A stretch of DNA of 64,000 bases from Gemmatimonadota bacterium (GCA_040388625.1 JAZKBK010000006.1:606702-670701), one strand, 5' to 3'; positions 34,860-43,869 are shown, counted from the stretch's first letter. Numbers and translations are program-made. The notes: generated from the letters alone by a model not told the origin.

Positions 34860-35472
34860 AGGCCGCACGCAGCTCACCATCGTTCATTTCGAACCGTTGC
34901 GTTGCGAGGATCGCGTCTGATTCCACGTGAGTCACGTGAACGACTGTGAATCCCCATTCGCGCTGGAGCGAGGCAAACTCGGTCAGCGCCGCTGTACGGC
35001 GCGTGACATCGAGGGCTGAGAAGGGCTCGTCCAGCAACAGGACGGACGGACGCGCGGCGAGAGCGCGACACAATGCAACGATCTGGCGCTCGCCGCCGCT
35101 CAGCGACGACACGAACCGCTGCATCAGATGATCCACTCCGAAGCGCCGTGCGAGATCATCCACGATTCCCTGCCCGACCGCGCCGTATTCGATGTTCCGG
35201 CGGGCATCGAGATGCGGAAAGAGATAGCCGTGTTGTGGCACGAGACCGATCCCGCGCGATTCCGGTGGCGCGAATGTAACGTCCACGTCGCCCGCTATCA
35301 CGTGCCCGGACGTCGGCATGGCTGCTCCGGCCATCACCTCGAGCAGCGTCGTCTTTCCGGACGCCGTCGGCCCCGTGATGACTGCATGGCCACCCGCTGG
35401 AACAGTGAGCGATACGTCACGCAGCTGGAAACTGCCGACGCGCGTACAGATTGCGCGGCACTCGACCATCAC
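34846..35472 (-). CDS. ABC transporter ATPase, molybdate/tungstate-type
   Basis: 208 residues with Walker A GPTASGKTTLLEVMAG, Q-loop LVPQHGYLFPHLDARRNI, signature SLSGGERQIVALCRAL, Walker B VLLLDEPFSALD and switch His VVHVTHVESDA. Q-loop segment ending in FPHLDARRNI is common in ModC/CysA-like importer ATPases. It lacks the C-terminal TOBE domain, being shorter than classic ModC. It overlaps the permease gene by four bases, and its last 14 bases overlap the end of the facing GWxTD-like gene. Confidence 0.85.
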   Translation of the reverse strand: MMVECRAICTRVGSFQLRDVSLTVPAGGHAVITGPTASGKTTLLEVMAGAAMPTSGHVIAGDVDVTFAPPESRGIGLVPQHGYLFPHLDARRNIEYGAVGQGIVDDLARRFGVDHLMQRFVSSLSGGERQIVALCRALAARPSVLLLDEPFSALDVTRRTAALTEFASLQREWGFTVVHVTHVESDAILATQRFEMNDGELRAASIAT

Positions 35473-36266
35473 ACTGCCTCGTTGCTTCGGTCGTATCGCA
35501 AGGCGCGCAGCGCCAGGAGTGGCACTATCGAGACGACGACAAGCGTCGCCGCGATCGGAAGTGCGTCGCGCAATCCACCGGTGGTGAAGCGATCGTAGCT
35601 CAGCACGCTTACAACCTTCGGGTTGTACGCCAGCACGACGACCGCTCCGAACTCACTCACTGCGCGCGCCCACGTTACGATCGCCGCCGACGCCAGGCCG
35701 CGACGCGCCATGGGGAACGTAACCCTGCGAAACGCAGACCACGACGTATCGCCGAGCGTCCGCGCGACGAACTCGTAGCGCCTGTCCACTCGTGCGAACG
35801 CTTCGCGCGCGGCGCTCACGTACAGCGGCGCGGAGACGAAGAGCATCGCCGCGACGATTCCCGCCGGAGTACCGACCACGCGCAACCCCATATCCAGCAG
35901 CGTGCTACCGAACGCCGTATCCCGGCTGACCAGCAGCAGGATCGCGATTCCCGCCACCGGATGCGGGATCAACAGCGGGAGATCGACTATCGCGGCGATC
36001 AGTGCGCGGCCGCGGAATTTCGCCCGCGACAGCGCGTACGCGATCGGAGACCCGCACAACGCCGCGAGAAATGTCGCTACGGTCGCTGTTACGAATGTTG
36101 TCTCCAGAGCCTCGATCATGTCGCGATCGCGCAGCGCGCTTCCGATCCCTGCACCGCCCAGTACGACGAGAAGTATTATGGGGACGGCAAGAAACAGCAG
36201 CAACATCGCACCCAGTGCCCACGCGCCGACGTGCGCGATCGTTAGTCTGGACGTGGCGGTGTGCAC
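35469..36266 (-). CDS. ABC transporter permease, ModB/WtpB/TupB-like
   Basis: 265 residues with about six membrane helices. The transporter-type EAA loop is AREAFARVDRRYEFVARTLG followed by DTSWSAFRRVTFPMARRG. The segment WARAVSEFGAVVVLAYNPKV and VLSYDRFTTGGLRDALP closely resemble tungstate/molybdate permeases of the Wtp/Tup group (WxRAxxEFG...RFTxxGL). It is coupled to the ATPase gene. No periplasmic binding protein is visible in the window, so the substrate, likely an oxyanion, is inference. Confidence 0.85.
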   Translation of the reverse strand: MHTATSRLTIAHVGAWALGAMLLLFLAVPIILLVVLGGAGIGSALRDRDMIEALETTFVTATVATFLAALCGSPIAYALSRAKFRGRALIAAIVDLPLLIPHPVAGIAILLLVSRDTAFGSTLLDMGLRVVGTPAGIVAAMLFVSAPLYVSAAREAFARVDRRYEFVARTLGDTSWSAFRRVTFPMARRGLASAAIVTWARAVSEFGAVVVLAYNPKVVSVLSYDRFTTGGLRDALPIAATLVVVSIVPLLALRALRYDRSNEAV

Positions 36267-36273
36267 TGACGTG

Positions 36274-36888
36274 TCAGGGCGCGTGCGTTTGCGGCGCGGG
36301 TGTCGTCTGCGGATTCGGATTCACAGGGGGGTGCGCCGAATCCGGGACCGCGGGCCGAGGAGTTGGTGATGCGGGCGTGATTGCTGGGGCCGAAGTGGTG
36401 GACGGTACGGGCACCGTGATCACCGGCGGCGTCGGACTGGCGAGGATCGGAGACTCGACGACGATCTTGCCACCGAGGTAGCCCGTGTATGAAACGGCGC
36501 AGACGGAAATGAGAGCACCAAGCCCCACGATTACGCGCAGCGCGCGCGCGGGTGACACAGCTTCGCGCGTCCGGATCATCGTTATCAAGGCGAGCAGTGC
36601 GAGCAGGCCGAGTACGCCAACGATCCACAGGGTTATGTCAGCGGCCGCCGAATGTGCCTGGATCGCGCCGCGCTCGATGTACCATGCATTCTGCACGGCG
36701 TGACGCGCCCTCCCGCCGCTCCACCACGCCGGGTAGATCGTCAAGCCGGCCAGAGTAAGCGTCGATAGTGCATAGACCCACGTAGCTCTTCGCGGCACCA
36801 TCGCCGCGACGAGAACCGCCAGCGCGCCAATCACAGTAAGTACGATCGGAAAGTGATTGACCAGTGTGTGCAGGTATTGCCAGCTCAT
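36274..36888 (-). CDS. DUF2231-like membrane protein with Pro-rich tail
   Basis: 204 residues. Four to five membrane helices, starting YLHTLVNHFPIVLTVIGALA (a His-containing helix with VNHFPI typical of DUF2231), then TWVYALSTLTLAGLTIYPAW, ITLWIVGVLGLLALLALITM and VIVGLGALISVCAVSYTGYL. The last ~60 residues are Pro/Thr/Ala-rich. Conserved His in the first helix suggests haem or metal contact, but that is unproven. It is the first gene of the operon with the ABC permease (seven bases apart). Confidence 0.7.
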   Translation of the reverse strand: MSWQYLHTLVNHFPIVLTVIGALAVLVAAMVPRRATWVYALSTLTLAGLTIYPAWWSGGRARHAVQNAWYIERGAIQAHSAAADITLWIVGVLGLLALLALITMIRTREAVSPARALRVIVGLGALISVCAVSYTGYLGGKIVVESPILASPTPPVITVPVPSTTSAPAITPASPTPRPAVPDSAHPPVNPNPQTTPAPQTHAP

Positions 36889-36965
36889 TCTCAGCCTTCG
36901 CGTTTTAGGGGCGCACTTTCGCCGCGTTCGCGATATAGATAGCTGGCGGCGACATCTTTGGCAAA

Positions 36966-36989
36966 GGCGGTGCCGTTACCGGCACCGCC
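36966..36989 (-). terminator. Terminator-like hairpin after the haem-barrel gene
   Basis: GGCGGTGCCG / CGGCACCGCC stem with a 4-base loop, followed on the minus strand by TTTGCC. Lies 45 bases beyond the stop at 37035. Confidence 0.55.
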
Positions 36990-37034
36990 CGAGCTCAAGA
37001 TACACCGTGCAACGACGGTACTAGAAGGCCAGGA

Positions 37035-38561
37035 TCAGAACGCCAGCCAGGTGTACAGGTAGAGGGTGTTGTTGTCCGACGCCCTCCGACCGCCAGCGAC
37101 ATCGTAAGCGGTAGATGCACCGTTGAACTTGCTGTAGTACACGTACTGCAGACCCACCCGTGTGTTCTCCCAGGCATTGTAGGTCAGCTCCGCAGTCTCG
37201 CCTGTCGTATTGGGGCTGCCGGTGCGGCTGCCGCTGAATACCGCGGGAGCGAAAAGAAGAGTGTCTCTCGTACCGGTGGTCTGGAAGAACCCGACCGTAG
37301 CTCCGTAACGCTGATTGGCGAGCACGCTCACGTTCGCGCGCAGTGTCGCGAGTGTCGGCTTCAATTCCTCTGCTGCCTGCGCGCCATTGGCGAGGAACGC
37401 GTCGAGCCGTTGCTGCTCATGGATGTACGTCGCGCGGCCGATGAGCATCGTGGTGCCGATGCCGTGCTCCACCTGCGCATCCACCCCGATGTCCGTATAC
37501 CGATTGGTCGGCCCGGTCACGCCCTGCGGATAGAGATTCGCAGCAAAGCCATACGTACCAACCATCATGTAGGTCGGACCATACTGGTGCTGCAGTGCGA
37601 GTCGCCAGTAGGGCACCACTCCGCTCGTCGTATTCGAGGCAGTCGAGTCGAGGGGCATTGCGCCGCCCTGTGGCGCGGAGCGATAGGCGGTCGCTTCAGC
37701 GTACAGGATGTTATCGAACAGCGAGTACACGCCCAGTCCGACCACCTGTTGCGCGAGAGCTCCATCGATGAGAGTACTGGCCATCGGCGATGGCGCCACC
37801 GAGGAGGACATGAATGGATAGCTCCACGCCGGAGTAGTGTTCCAGACATCCTGGACCGTGGGATTGTTGTGCAGGGTCAGGCCGAGAAGCACATCGCGAC
37901 TGCCCATCGTCGCATGACGCGCGTAGCGGATATCCACGTTGTCGATACCGAACGAGCCGTCCGGAGACGCATAGGTGAACTGTGTAAATGCGCCGAGATT
38001 TGCAGTCAGTTGACCGGCGACGAATATGCTCGCCTGGTCCGGGAATGCCGCCGTATTGTTCTGCGCGCCGGGCTGCGCCGTATTCGTGCGGGTCACGGAT
38101 GCCACCACCATTGCAGCGACCGGCGGAATCGACGCAAGCTTCAATCCACCCGACGTGTCGGTGGGTTCCCCGATGGTGGAGAGACCGGTCAGTGTATACC
38201 CATTGAGCTTGAACTGTCTTCCGAATGGTGTGAGCTGCGGAAACGCATAATGACACGCGCTGCAGGCAAGCTTTGTCTGACGCGAGAAGCTCGGCACCAT
38301 CGTCGATGTGTGAGCGAAGGTTGCACCCTGCGCCTTGTCGAGCGCCGCGAAAAATCCGCGCGGTGCAACGACCCGCGTCACACTCATTCCAGGTACGACG
38401 TCGACATCATGCGAGCGCGTCGACACTGTTCGTGCCGACGCGGATGCGAGCGGCGCGCCGACTACGGTGAGGGACACTGCAGCACGCATGAAATACACGC
38501 GGCAATGCGATGGACGTCGGTGACTACGCGAAAACGATTCAAGCAAGCGCACGCCGATCAT
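37035..38561 (-). CDS. Outer-membrane barrel protein with N-terminal c-type haem motif
   Basis: 508 residues. The start MIGVRLLESFSRSHRRPSHC at 38561 is preceded by AAGGAG; a signal sequence (AAVSLTVVGAPLASASA) follows. A single CxxCH haem site lies near residue 115 in KLACSACHYAFPQLTPFGRQ. Beyond it come long series of beta strands (GLQYVYYSKFNGAS, YLYTWLAF at the end) consistent with a porin-like barrel. The combination looks like an outer-membrane electron conduit or gated pore. It is divergent from a cupredoxin gene, so electron transfer between them is a reasonable inference. Confidence 0.7.
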   Translation of the reverse strand: MIGVRLLESFSRSHRRPSHCRVYFMRAAVSLTVVGAPLASASARTVSTRSHDVDVVPGMSVTRVVAPRGFFAALDKAQGATFAHTSTMVPSFSRQTKLACSACHYAFPQLTPFGRQFKLNGYTLTGLSTIGEPTDTSGGLKLASIPPVAAMVVASVTRTNTAQPGAQNNTAAFPDQASIFVAGQLTANLGAFTQFTYASPDGSFGIDNVDIRYARHATMGSRDVLLGLTLHNNPTVQDVWNTTPAWSYPFMSSSVAPSPMASTLIDGALAQQVVGLGVYSLFDNILYAEATAYRSAPQGGAMPLDSTASNTTSGVVPYWRLALQHQYGPTYMMVGTYGFAANLYPQGVTGPTNRYTDIGVDAQVEHGIGTTMLIGRATYIHEQQRLDAFLANGAQAAEELKPTLATLRANVSVLANQRYGATVGFFQTTGTRDTLLFAPAVFSGSRTGSPNTTGETAELTYNAWENTRVGLQYVYYSKFNGASTAYDVAGGRRASDNNTLYLYTWLAF

Positions 38562-38852
38562 GGGTAAGGCTCCTTGAGAGATTGCTAACAGTACGGCTGT
38601 CAGTGCACATCCGCAATGAAGAAATTCCCCAGTGTTGCATCTGGGATCGGCACTTCCACGTTCACCTACAATGGCGTAAAGGAAACACTGACACATCGCA
38701 ACTTTGCGCATTCTTAGTGTGCATCACGCGAGTGATTTGCCCGACAAAAGTTCAGGTAAACTCCGATGGGCGCGTGGTGTCGCGAGACGTAACGTTCAGA
38801 TGCACGGACAGCCAGTGCTGCAATGCTCACATGTAATCCGAGGGAAGGGATC

Positions 38853-39287
38853 ATGTCTCACACACCATTTCTGATCGTAGCATCCGTGGCAGCACTGTTT
38901 GCCACGTCGTCTGCAGCAGTTGCGCAGAGCGCTACGTCGGACAACGCTCACGTAATTATCGTCAAGCTCGTGGTGAAGCCGGGCAGCACGCCCTACACCT
39001 TCGAACCGTCGAGCGTCAACGCGGTACGGGGCGACACCGTGCGCTTCATCGACGAGGAAGCGGTTCCGCACGACGTTCACTTCACGAGTCACCCGGGCGG
39101 CACCAAGCTCGGCAGCATCACGGTCGGCCCGTATCTTACGAACAAGGGTCAGACATACGACGTCGTCATCGACGATCGTTTCGCGGCCGGCAAGTACAAT
39201 TTCGTCTGCGACCCTCACGATCTGCTCGGCATGCATGGAGTGCTCACCGTTGGCGAGCGGACGGTAGCTACGAACGCCATCAAGTGA
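38853..39287 (+). CDS. Cupredoxin (plastocyanin/azurin-like) blue copper protein
   Basis: 144 residues from MSHTPFLIVASVAALFATSS (signal peptide). Copper ligands appear as His in EEAVPHDVHFTS and the loop CDPHDLLGMHG, giving the type 1 set H-C-H-M. The fold strands YTFEPSSVNAVRGDTVRFID and YNFVCDP fit plastocyanins. The ATG follows GAGGGAAGGGATC. It would be a small periplasmic electron carrier. The 291-base gap to the divergent haem-barrel gene holds no evident frame; a strong 19-bp-stem terminator follows the gene. Confidence 0.85.
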   Translation: MSHTPFLIVASVAALFATSSAAVAQSATSDNAHVIIVKLVVKPGSTPYTFEPSSVNAVRGDTVRFIDEEAVPHDVHFTSHPGGTKLGSITVGPYLTNKGQTYDVVIDDRFAAGKYNFVCDPHDLLGMHGVLTVGERTVATNAIK

Positions 39288-39368
39288 CAGGCGACGTGGC
39301 CGCAGGCCGCGGCCGCATCGCTGCACTCCTCCGGTAGTGGACGATCTGGAGGGTCGGCGTTCGATTCG

Positions 39369-39410
39369 ACGATCGAGGGGCCAGGCTTGAGAGCCTGGCC
39401 CCTCGATCGT
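39369..39410 (+). terminator. Strong terminator of the cupredoxin gene
   Basis: Perfect 19-bp stem (ACGATCGAGGGGCCAGGCT and its complement) with a TGAG loop, 80 bases after the stop. T-run is weak (TTACGG). Confidence 0.7.
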
Positions 39411-39425
39411 TACGGCGTTCGAGCC

Positions 39426-39433
39426 TATATTTG
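39426..39433 (+). promoter_or_regulatory. TATATTTG -10-like box
   Basis: TATATTTG at -14 to -7 before the ATG at 39440. Same motif as before sufU. A TTG inside it (39431) is an alternative but unlikely start codon. Confidence 0.4.
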
Positions 39434-39439
39434 GCGACA

Positions 39440-40237
39440 ATGACCCAGAACGCAATCGAAGCAAGCCACGTGAACAAGCAGTACTCGGGACACGTCGCCG
39501 TGCGCGATCTGTCCCTTTCGGTCCCTACGGGCTCAGTTTACGGGCTGCTCGGCCCCAACGGCGCCGGCAAGACGACGACCATCAGGATGGTCCTCAACAT
39601 CATCGAGCCGGATTCCGGGACCATCAATGTCCTGGGAGTTCCGGCGACGTCGGCGGGAATTTCCGATCGTATCGGATACCTCCCCGAAGAGCGTGGTCTC
39701 TATCGCAAGATGAAGGTGCGCGACGTGCTCAAGTTTCTCGCCGCGCTCAAGGGAGTTCACGCACACGACGCGGATCGACGCATCGACTGGTGGCTGGACA
39801 AGCTGTCGCTCCGCACGGACGAGCGCGACTGGGGGTCGGCCAAGATCGAGGAGCTGTCGCGCGGCATGCAGCAGAAGGCGCAGTTCATCGGCGCGCTGGT
39901 GCACGATCCCGATCTCATGATCCTGGACGAGCCGTTCAGCGGACTCGATCCCGTGAATGCGCAGGCACTCAAGGATTCGGTGATGGATCTCAGGAGCCGC
40001 GGCAAGACGGTGATCTTCAGCACTCACATCATCGAGAACGCGGAATCGATGTGCGACTCGGTATGCATAATCGCACACGGTGAGAAGCTGCTCGACGGAA
40101 CGCTCGCCGAAGTGAAGACCCAATACGGCGGGCCGCCAGTCGAGAAGACAGTGATGGTGCAGCCGTCACTGTACGACATCTTCCTGCAACGCGTTGGTGC
40201 AACAGGCGTCGAGCCGGGAATGCGCGGACATGGCTGA
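39440..40237 (+). CDS. ABC transporter ATPase (NatA/CcmA-like)
   Basis: 265 residues. Walker A GPNGAGKTTTIRMV, signature ELSRGMQQKAQFIGALVHDP (LSRGMQQK, common in ABC-2 exporters), Walker B LMILDEPFSGLDPVN and switch His IFSTHIIENAE. It would power the ABC-2 permease that overlaps its end by eight bases. The family exports Na+, lipids or drugs; the specific substrate is open. Confidence 0.9.
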   Translation: MTQNAIEASHVNKQYSGHVAVRDLSLSVPTGSVYGLLGPNGAGKTTTIRMVLNIIEPDSGTINVLGVPATSAGISDRIGYLPEERGLYRKMKVRDVLKFLAALKGVHAHDADRRIDWWLDKLSLRTDERDWGSAKIEELSRGMQQKAQFIGALVHDPDLMILDEPFSGLDPVNAQALKDSVMDLRSRGKTVIFSTHIIENAESMCDSVCIIAHGEKLLDGTLAEVKTQYGGPPVEKTVMVQPSLYDIFLQRVGATGVEPGMRGHG

Positions 40238-41573
40238 TACGGCATCGAAACTCTGGGCGATCGTGCGGCGCGAATACATCGAACGCGTGCGCACACGATG
40301 GTTCATGATATCAACGATATTCGCGCCCTTGCTGTTCGCGGCGATCGCATTCCTGCCGTTGCTGCTCATGACCAAGGACGCGAAATCAGTTGCGCCACGC
40401 GTTCTGATCATCGACGCAACGCAACAGGGGCTCGGCAAATACGTCGCGCGCTCGCTCGCGGTGCTGCGCAGCACATCCGAAGACGCGACTACCGCAGACG
40501 TCCGGATCGTATCCCCGGATTCGCTTGCGCGCGCGCGCGAGGACGCGACGTCCCAAGTCGCGCGTCGGCTCGCCAACGGATTCGTCGTCCTCGATTCAGC
40601 GACGTTGCGGGGCGACACGGCGGGGTATGCCGGACGACAGGCGGACTCCAAGAGCGATCGCCTCACCATCGCGAACTCGGTTCGTTCCGGATTGATCGCC
40701 CTGCGTCTCGAAAGAGGGGGGCTGTCGGCACCCGCGATCGACAGCGTCGTGTCAGCGCCAATTCCCACGATTCAGGCGGTCTCGATCAACGATACCGGAC
40801 GGGATGTCACCACTCCGGCGAAGGCGATCATCGCCACGATCGTCGCGTTCTTCCTGTACATGTCGATCATCATCTACGGGCAGAACATGCTGAGCGGCGT
40901 GATCGAGGAGAAAATGTCGCGCGTGTCCGAGATCGTCATCTCGAGCGTGAAGCCGGAAACTCTGCTCGCGGGCAAGGTGATCGGCGTGACGGCGGTCGGT
41001 CTCACGCAGCAGATCGTCTGGGTCGGTGGCACGGTCCTGCTCATCTCCGCACGCACGATGCTGTTCGGTGCACCGGCGATCGCCAAGGCACAGGCTGCGG
41101 GCGCGGCCGGAGGGTTCGGCTCGAACGACATGCTTGCGGCGCTCGTCGCCACACCATGGAGCTGGGTGGTTCTCGTGCTCGTCCTCTTCCTGCTCGGCCT
41201 GCTCTTCTACGGTGCACTGTACGCCGCCGTCGGCGCGACGGTCGGCAGCGAACAGGATGCGCGGCAGGCGGCGTTCCCCGTGGTGTTGCTGCTCGTCCTG
41301 ACCGCGGTGCTTATCTCGCCCACGGTTCAGAATCCGACCAGCACGCTCGCAGTCACGATGTCGATGCTGCCGTTCTCGTCGCCGATCATTCTGCCGATAC
41401 GAATGGCGATCACGAACGTTCCGACCATTCAGGTAGTCGCGAGTCTCGCGATTCTTGTCCTGAGCTGCCTCGGCGCGATCTGGCTGGCGGGACGGATCTA
41501 CCGCGTTGGACTGCTCATGTATGGAAAACGGCCGACGCTGTCGGAAGTGAGGAGATGGATCTTCACGTCGTGA
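40230..41573 (+). CDS. ABC-2 type permease (NatB-like)
   Basis: 447 residues from MADTASKLWAIVRREYIERV. An N-terminal helix (FMISTIFAPLLFAAIAFLPL), a large extracytoplasmic domain, then five C-terminal helices. EEKMSRVSEIVISSVKPETL is the conserved NatB-type signature, followed by LLAGKVIGVTAVGLTQQIVW. Partner of the ATPase upstream. Confidence 0.9.
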   Translation: MADTASKLWAIVRREYIERVRTRWFMISTIFAPLLFAAIAFLPLLLMTKDAKSVAPRVLIIDATQQGLGKYVARSLAVLRSTSEDATTADVRIVSPDSLARAREDATSQVARRLANGFVVLDSATLRGDTAGYAGRQADSKSDRLTIANSVRSGLIALRLERGGLSAPAIDSVVSAPIPTIQAVSINDTGRDVTTPAKAIIATIVAFFLYMSIIIYGQNMLSGVIEEKMSRVSEIVISSVKPETLLAGKVIGVTAVGLTQQIVWVGGTVLLISARTMLFGAPAIAKAQAAGAAGGFGSNDMLAALVATPWSWVVLVLVLFLLGLLFYGALYAAVGATVGSEQDARQAAFPVVLLLVLTAVLISPTVQNPTSTLAVTMSMLPFSSPIILPIRMAITNVPTIQVVASLAILVLSCLGAIWLAGRIYRVGLLMYGKRPTLSEVRRWIFTS

Positions 41574-41579
41574 ACGAAT

Positions 41580-41690
41580 AAAGGGACGGAGTGGGGACGG
41601 AGTGGGGACGGACTCCACTCCCTCCCCGCTCCGTCCCCCCGGCAGAAAGTTCCTCCGGAGTCCGTCCCTACTCCGTCCCCATCTACGATC
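41580..41690. repeat. GGGGACGGAGT repeat block with inverted half
   Basis: Direct copies of GGGGACGGAGT are followed by CTCCGTCCCC inverted units and ACTCCGTCCCC. The block can fold as a long hairpin and separates the convergent ABC permease and bacilliredoxin genes. A second block of direct copies is at 50788. Confidence 0.8.
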
Positions 41691-41692
41691 CT

Positions 41693-42109
41693 CTACGCAC
41701 AGTACTGATCGAACGCATGCGTCAGATCAGTTGCGATGTCATCCGCGGAACGCCCCTCGATCTGGTGACGCTCGAGCATGTAGACGATCTTGCCGTCCTT
41801 GAGCAGCCCGATCTGTGGTGACGAGGGTGGGTAGCCCAGGAAGTAGCTGCGTGCGCGCTGCACTGCATCGACGTCCTGGCCGGCGAATACCGTCGTCAGG
41901 GTGTCGGGCTTCTTCGCGTTGGTGATCGCCTTCGCGACCGCCGGACGGGCGTTACGGGCGGCACAGCCGCAGACGGAATTGACGACCACCAGGGTCGTTC
42001 CCTTCGAATCCTTCAACTTCGCGTCCACCTCGGCGGCGGTCCGCATCTCTTCAACACCAAGACGCGTCAGCTCGGCGCGCATCGGAGTAACTAGTCGTTC
42101 GTCGTACAT
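41693..42109 (-). CDS. Bacilliredoxin (BrxA/BrxB, YphP/YqiW-family)
   Basis: 138 residues, thioredoxin-like with the distinctive CGC active site in VVVNSVCGCAARNARPAV. Other family marks are RSYFLGYPPSSPQIGLLKDG and MLERHQIEGR. Bacilliredoxins remove bacillithiol from proteins in organisms that make that thiol, so its presence suggests a bacillithiol-based redox buffer. The ATG has GAGGGCCACTC upstream. Confidence 0.92.
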   Translation of the reverse strand: MYDERLVTPMRAELTRLGVEEMRTAAEVDAKLKDSKGTTLVVVNSVCGCAARNARPAVAKAITNAKKPDTLTTVFAGQDVDAVQRARSYFLGYPPSSPQIGLLKDGKIVYMLERHQIEGRSADDIATDLTHAFDQYCA

Positions 42110-42154
42110 GAGTGGCCCTCAGTGGTGATTACTAAAGATAAGTTAGTCACCTAC

Positions 42155-42691
42155 TCACGGTTCCACATCCCCGCCGGGCGGCTCGGCAGAACGAGTATGC
42201 GAGCCCCTCTTTCGCTCGGCGCGGATCTCCCGCCGACGTACGAATTGCGCGACGCCGCCGAGCACGAGGGCGAACAGACAGACCATCGCGAAGCGACTGA
42301 GGAAGGTGGTCGCCGCCATTGCGGGCCAGTCGCCGAATACCGCGCGGCCGGTGCCCCATCGCTCGCGGCCGGCGAAGATCAGCACGAGGCTGAGTAACGA
42401 TTCGACCGCCGATTCCAGCAGCGCGAAGGCCGGCGCGCGCCAGACCCACTGATGCAGCGGGTAGCTCGCGAGATGAATCGTCGCGAGCGCGAGCAGTATT
42501 ACCGGGATCGCTATGAACGTGCCGACGAACGAGTGCCAGTCCAGCTCTGCGCCGTGCGCGTTCGCGATCACGTGAAGCACTCGCACGACGACTCCAGCTA
42601 TGATCGCCATCTCGATCAACGAGGCGGCGATCCGATGCCATACGCTCCGGGGAGCGGGATGATACGCTGTGTCTGTCCCTACTTGATCCAA
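42155..42691 (-). CDS. Four-helix membrane protein of unknown function
   Basis: 178 residues. Hydrophobic segments: SLIEMAIIAGVVVRVLHVIA, FVGTFIAIPVILLALATIHL, FALLESAVESLLSLVLIFAG, and FLSRFAMVCLFALVLGGVAQ. The end is basic. No family recognised. It overlaps the end of lepB by 13 bases and so is translated from the same transcript. Confidence 0.65.
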   Translation of the reverse strand: MDQVGTDTAYHPAPRSVWHRIAASLIEMAIIAGVVVRVLHVIANAHGAELDWHSFVGTFIAIPVILLALATIHLASYPLHQWVWRAPAFALLESAVESLLSLVLIFAGRERWGTGRAVFGDWPAMAATTFLSRFAMVCLFALVLGGVAQFVRRREIRAERKRGSHTRSAEPPGGDVEP

Positions 42692-43464
42692 TGTCCCAGT
42701 CGTGACCAGCGGATGTCGGTTATGAACGGCAACGGCCGGTCCGAGTCATCCGCGTTGTAGGAGTAGTACACGAACATAGGACGTCCGCGCACATTCTCCC
42801 GTGGGACGAAACCCCAGTACCGGCTGTCCTTCGAATCATACCGGTTGTCGCCCATCATGAAGAAATGGTTGGCCGGCACGACGATTGGACCCCAGTTGTC
42901 GTGGGTCGGTTCCGCTGGCGCTGCGCCGAAGCGCGACGACGTGAGCGCGTATCTCTTCTGCCAGCCGAAGTGCTCCGGGTCGGGATAGTCCGGCTGTGCT
43001 GGTACCTGGCGCGACGGATCTACTGCGGACGCCGGCCGGTGCGACTCGACGCCATTCACGTAAAGCACCGCGTGACGCATGTAGAGCGTATCGCCGCCGG
43101 TTCCCACGAGACGCTTGACGAGCGTCGGCGTAGGATCGTCGCCGTTGTCCGCCTGATACGGCGACACGAACACCACAACGTCTCCCTTTGTGGGAGTCCG
43201 ATAACCCGGCAGGCGGCTATCGGTGAAGGGGATGTGCGCGCCGTACGTCATCTTGTTGACGAACAACCAATCACCCACGAGCAGCGTTGGAATCATGCTG
43301 CCCGAAGGAATTCTATAAGCCTCTGCGATGAATGCGCGGAACGCGAGAAAGACCACGATGACTATCGCGAATCCCTTCACGTTCTCCCATATCACATGGC
43401 GTGGTGACTGCTGCGCGAAGGGGCGCGCTTTACCGGCGCGCCCCTTCTGTACTTCGTTCGACAC
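42679..43464 (-). CDS. lepB: Signal peptidase I
   Basis: 261 residues. S26 peptidase that removes signal peptides at the membrane. N-terminal helix VIWENVKGFAIVIVVFLAFR with FIAEAYRIPSGSMIPTLLVG containing the catalytic Ser (SGSM). The Lys is in TPTLVKRLVGTGGDTL, and the C-terminal GDNRYDSKDSRYWGFVPREN box is classic. SWIB gene stop lies 15 bases upstream. Confidence 0.95.
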   Translation of the reverse strand: MSNEVQKGRAGKARPFAQQSPRHVIWENVKGFAIVIVVFLAFRAFIAEAYRIPSGSMIPTLLVGDWLFVNKMTYGAHIPFTDSRLPGYRTPTKGDVVVFVSPYQADNGDDPTPTLVKRLVGTGGDTLYMRHAVLYVNGVESHRPASAVDPSRQVPAQPDYPDPEHFGWQKRYALTSSRFGAAPAEPTHDNWGPIVVPANHFFMMGDNRYDSKDSRYWGFVPRENVRGRPMFVYYSYNADDSDRPLPFITDIRWSRLGHWIK

Positions 43465-43479
43465 TGAATTACCGCCTGA

Positions 43480-43869
43480 TCAATCCTTGAGGTGCTTGTT
43501 GACAAGCTTCGTCATATCGAACATCGACACCTGCTTCTTTCCGTTGAACACGGCCTTCAGGTTGTCGTCAGCATTGATCATGCGACGCTCCTTGGGGTCC
43601 TGCAGATTGTTCTTCTTGATGTACACCCACAGCTTCTTGGTGATCTCAGTGCGCGGCATCGGCTTGCTGCCGACGACGGCCGCGAGTTCTGGCGAAGGCG
43701 TCATCGCCTTCATGAAAGCTGCATTCGGCTTGCGAGCTGCCGCTTTCTTCTTGGCAGGCGCCTTCTTGGCAGCTGCCTTCTTGGCTGGTGCCTTTTTAGC
43801 AGCGGCCTTCTTGGCCGGCGCCTTCTTCGCTGACGACTTCTTGGCCGTGCTCTTCTTCTTCGCTGGCAT
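43480..43869 (-). CDS. SWIB/MDM2-domain protein with Lys/Ala-repeat tail
   Basis: 129 residues. The first ~50 are a Lys/Ala-rich repeat (AKKAPAKKAAAKK), the next ~75 a SWIB domain (PSPELAAVVGSKPMPRTEIT, LWVYIKKNNLQD, INADDNLKAVFNGKKQVSMF). In eukaryotes this fold occurs in chromatin complexes; bacterial copies are often fused to topoisomerase or to basic tails, as here. It probably binds DNA. AGGAG lies before the ATG. In this strand's order it precedes lepB by 15 bases. Confidence 0.88.
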   Translation of the reverse strand: MPAKKKSTAKKSSAKKAPAKKAAAKKAPAKKAAAKKAPAKKKAAARKPNAAFMKAMTPSPELAAVVGSKPMPRTEITKKLWVYIKKNNLQDPKERRMINADDNLKAVFNGKKQVSMFDMTKLVNKHLKD

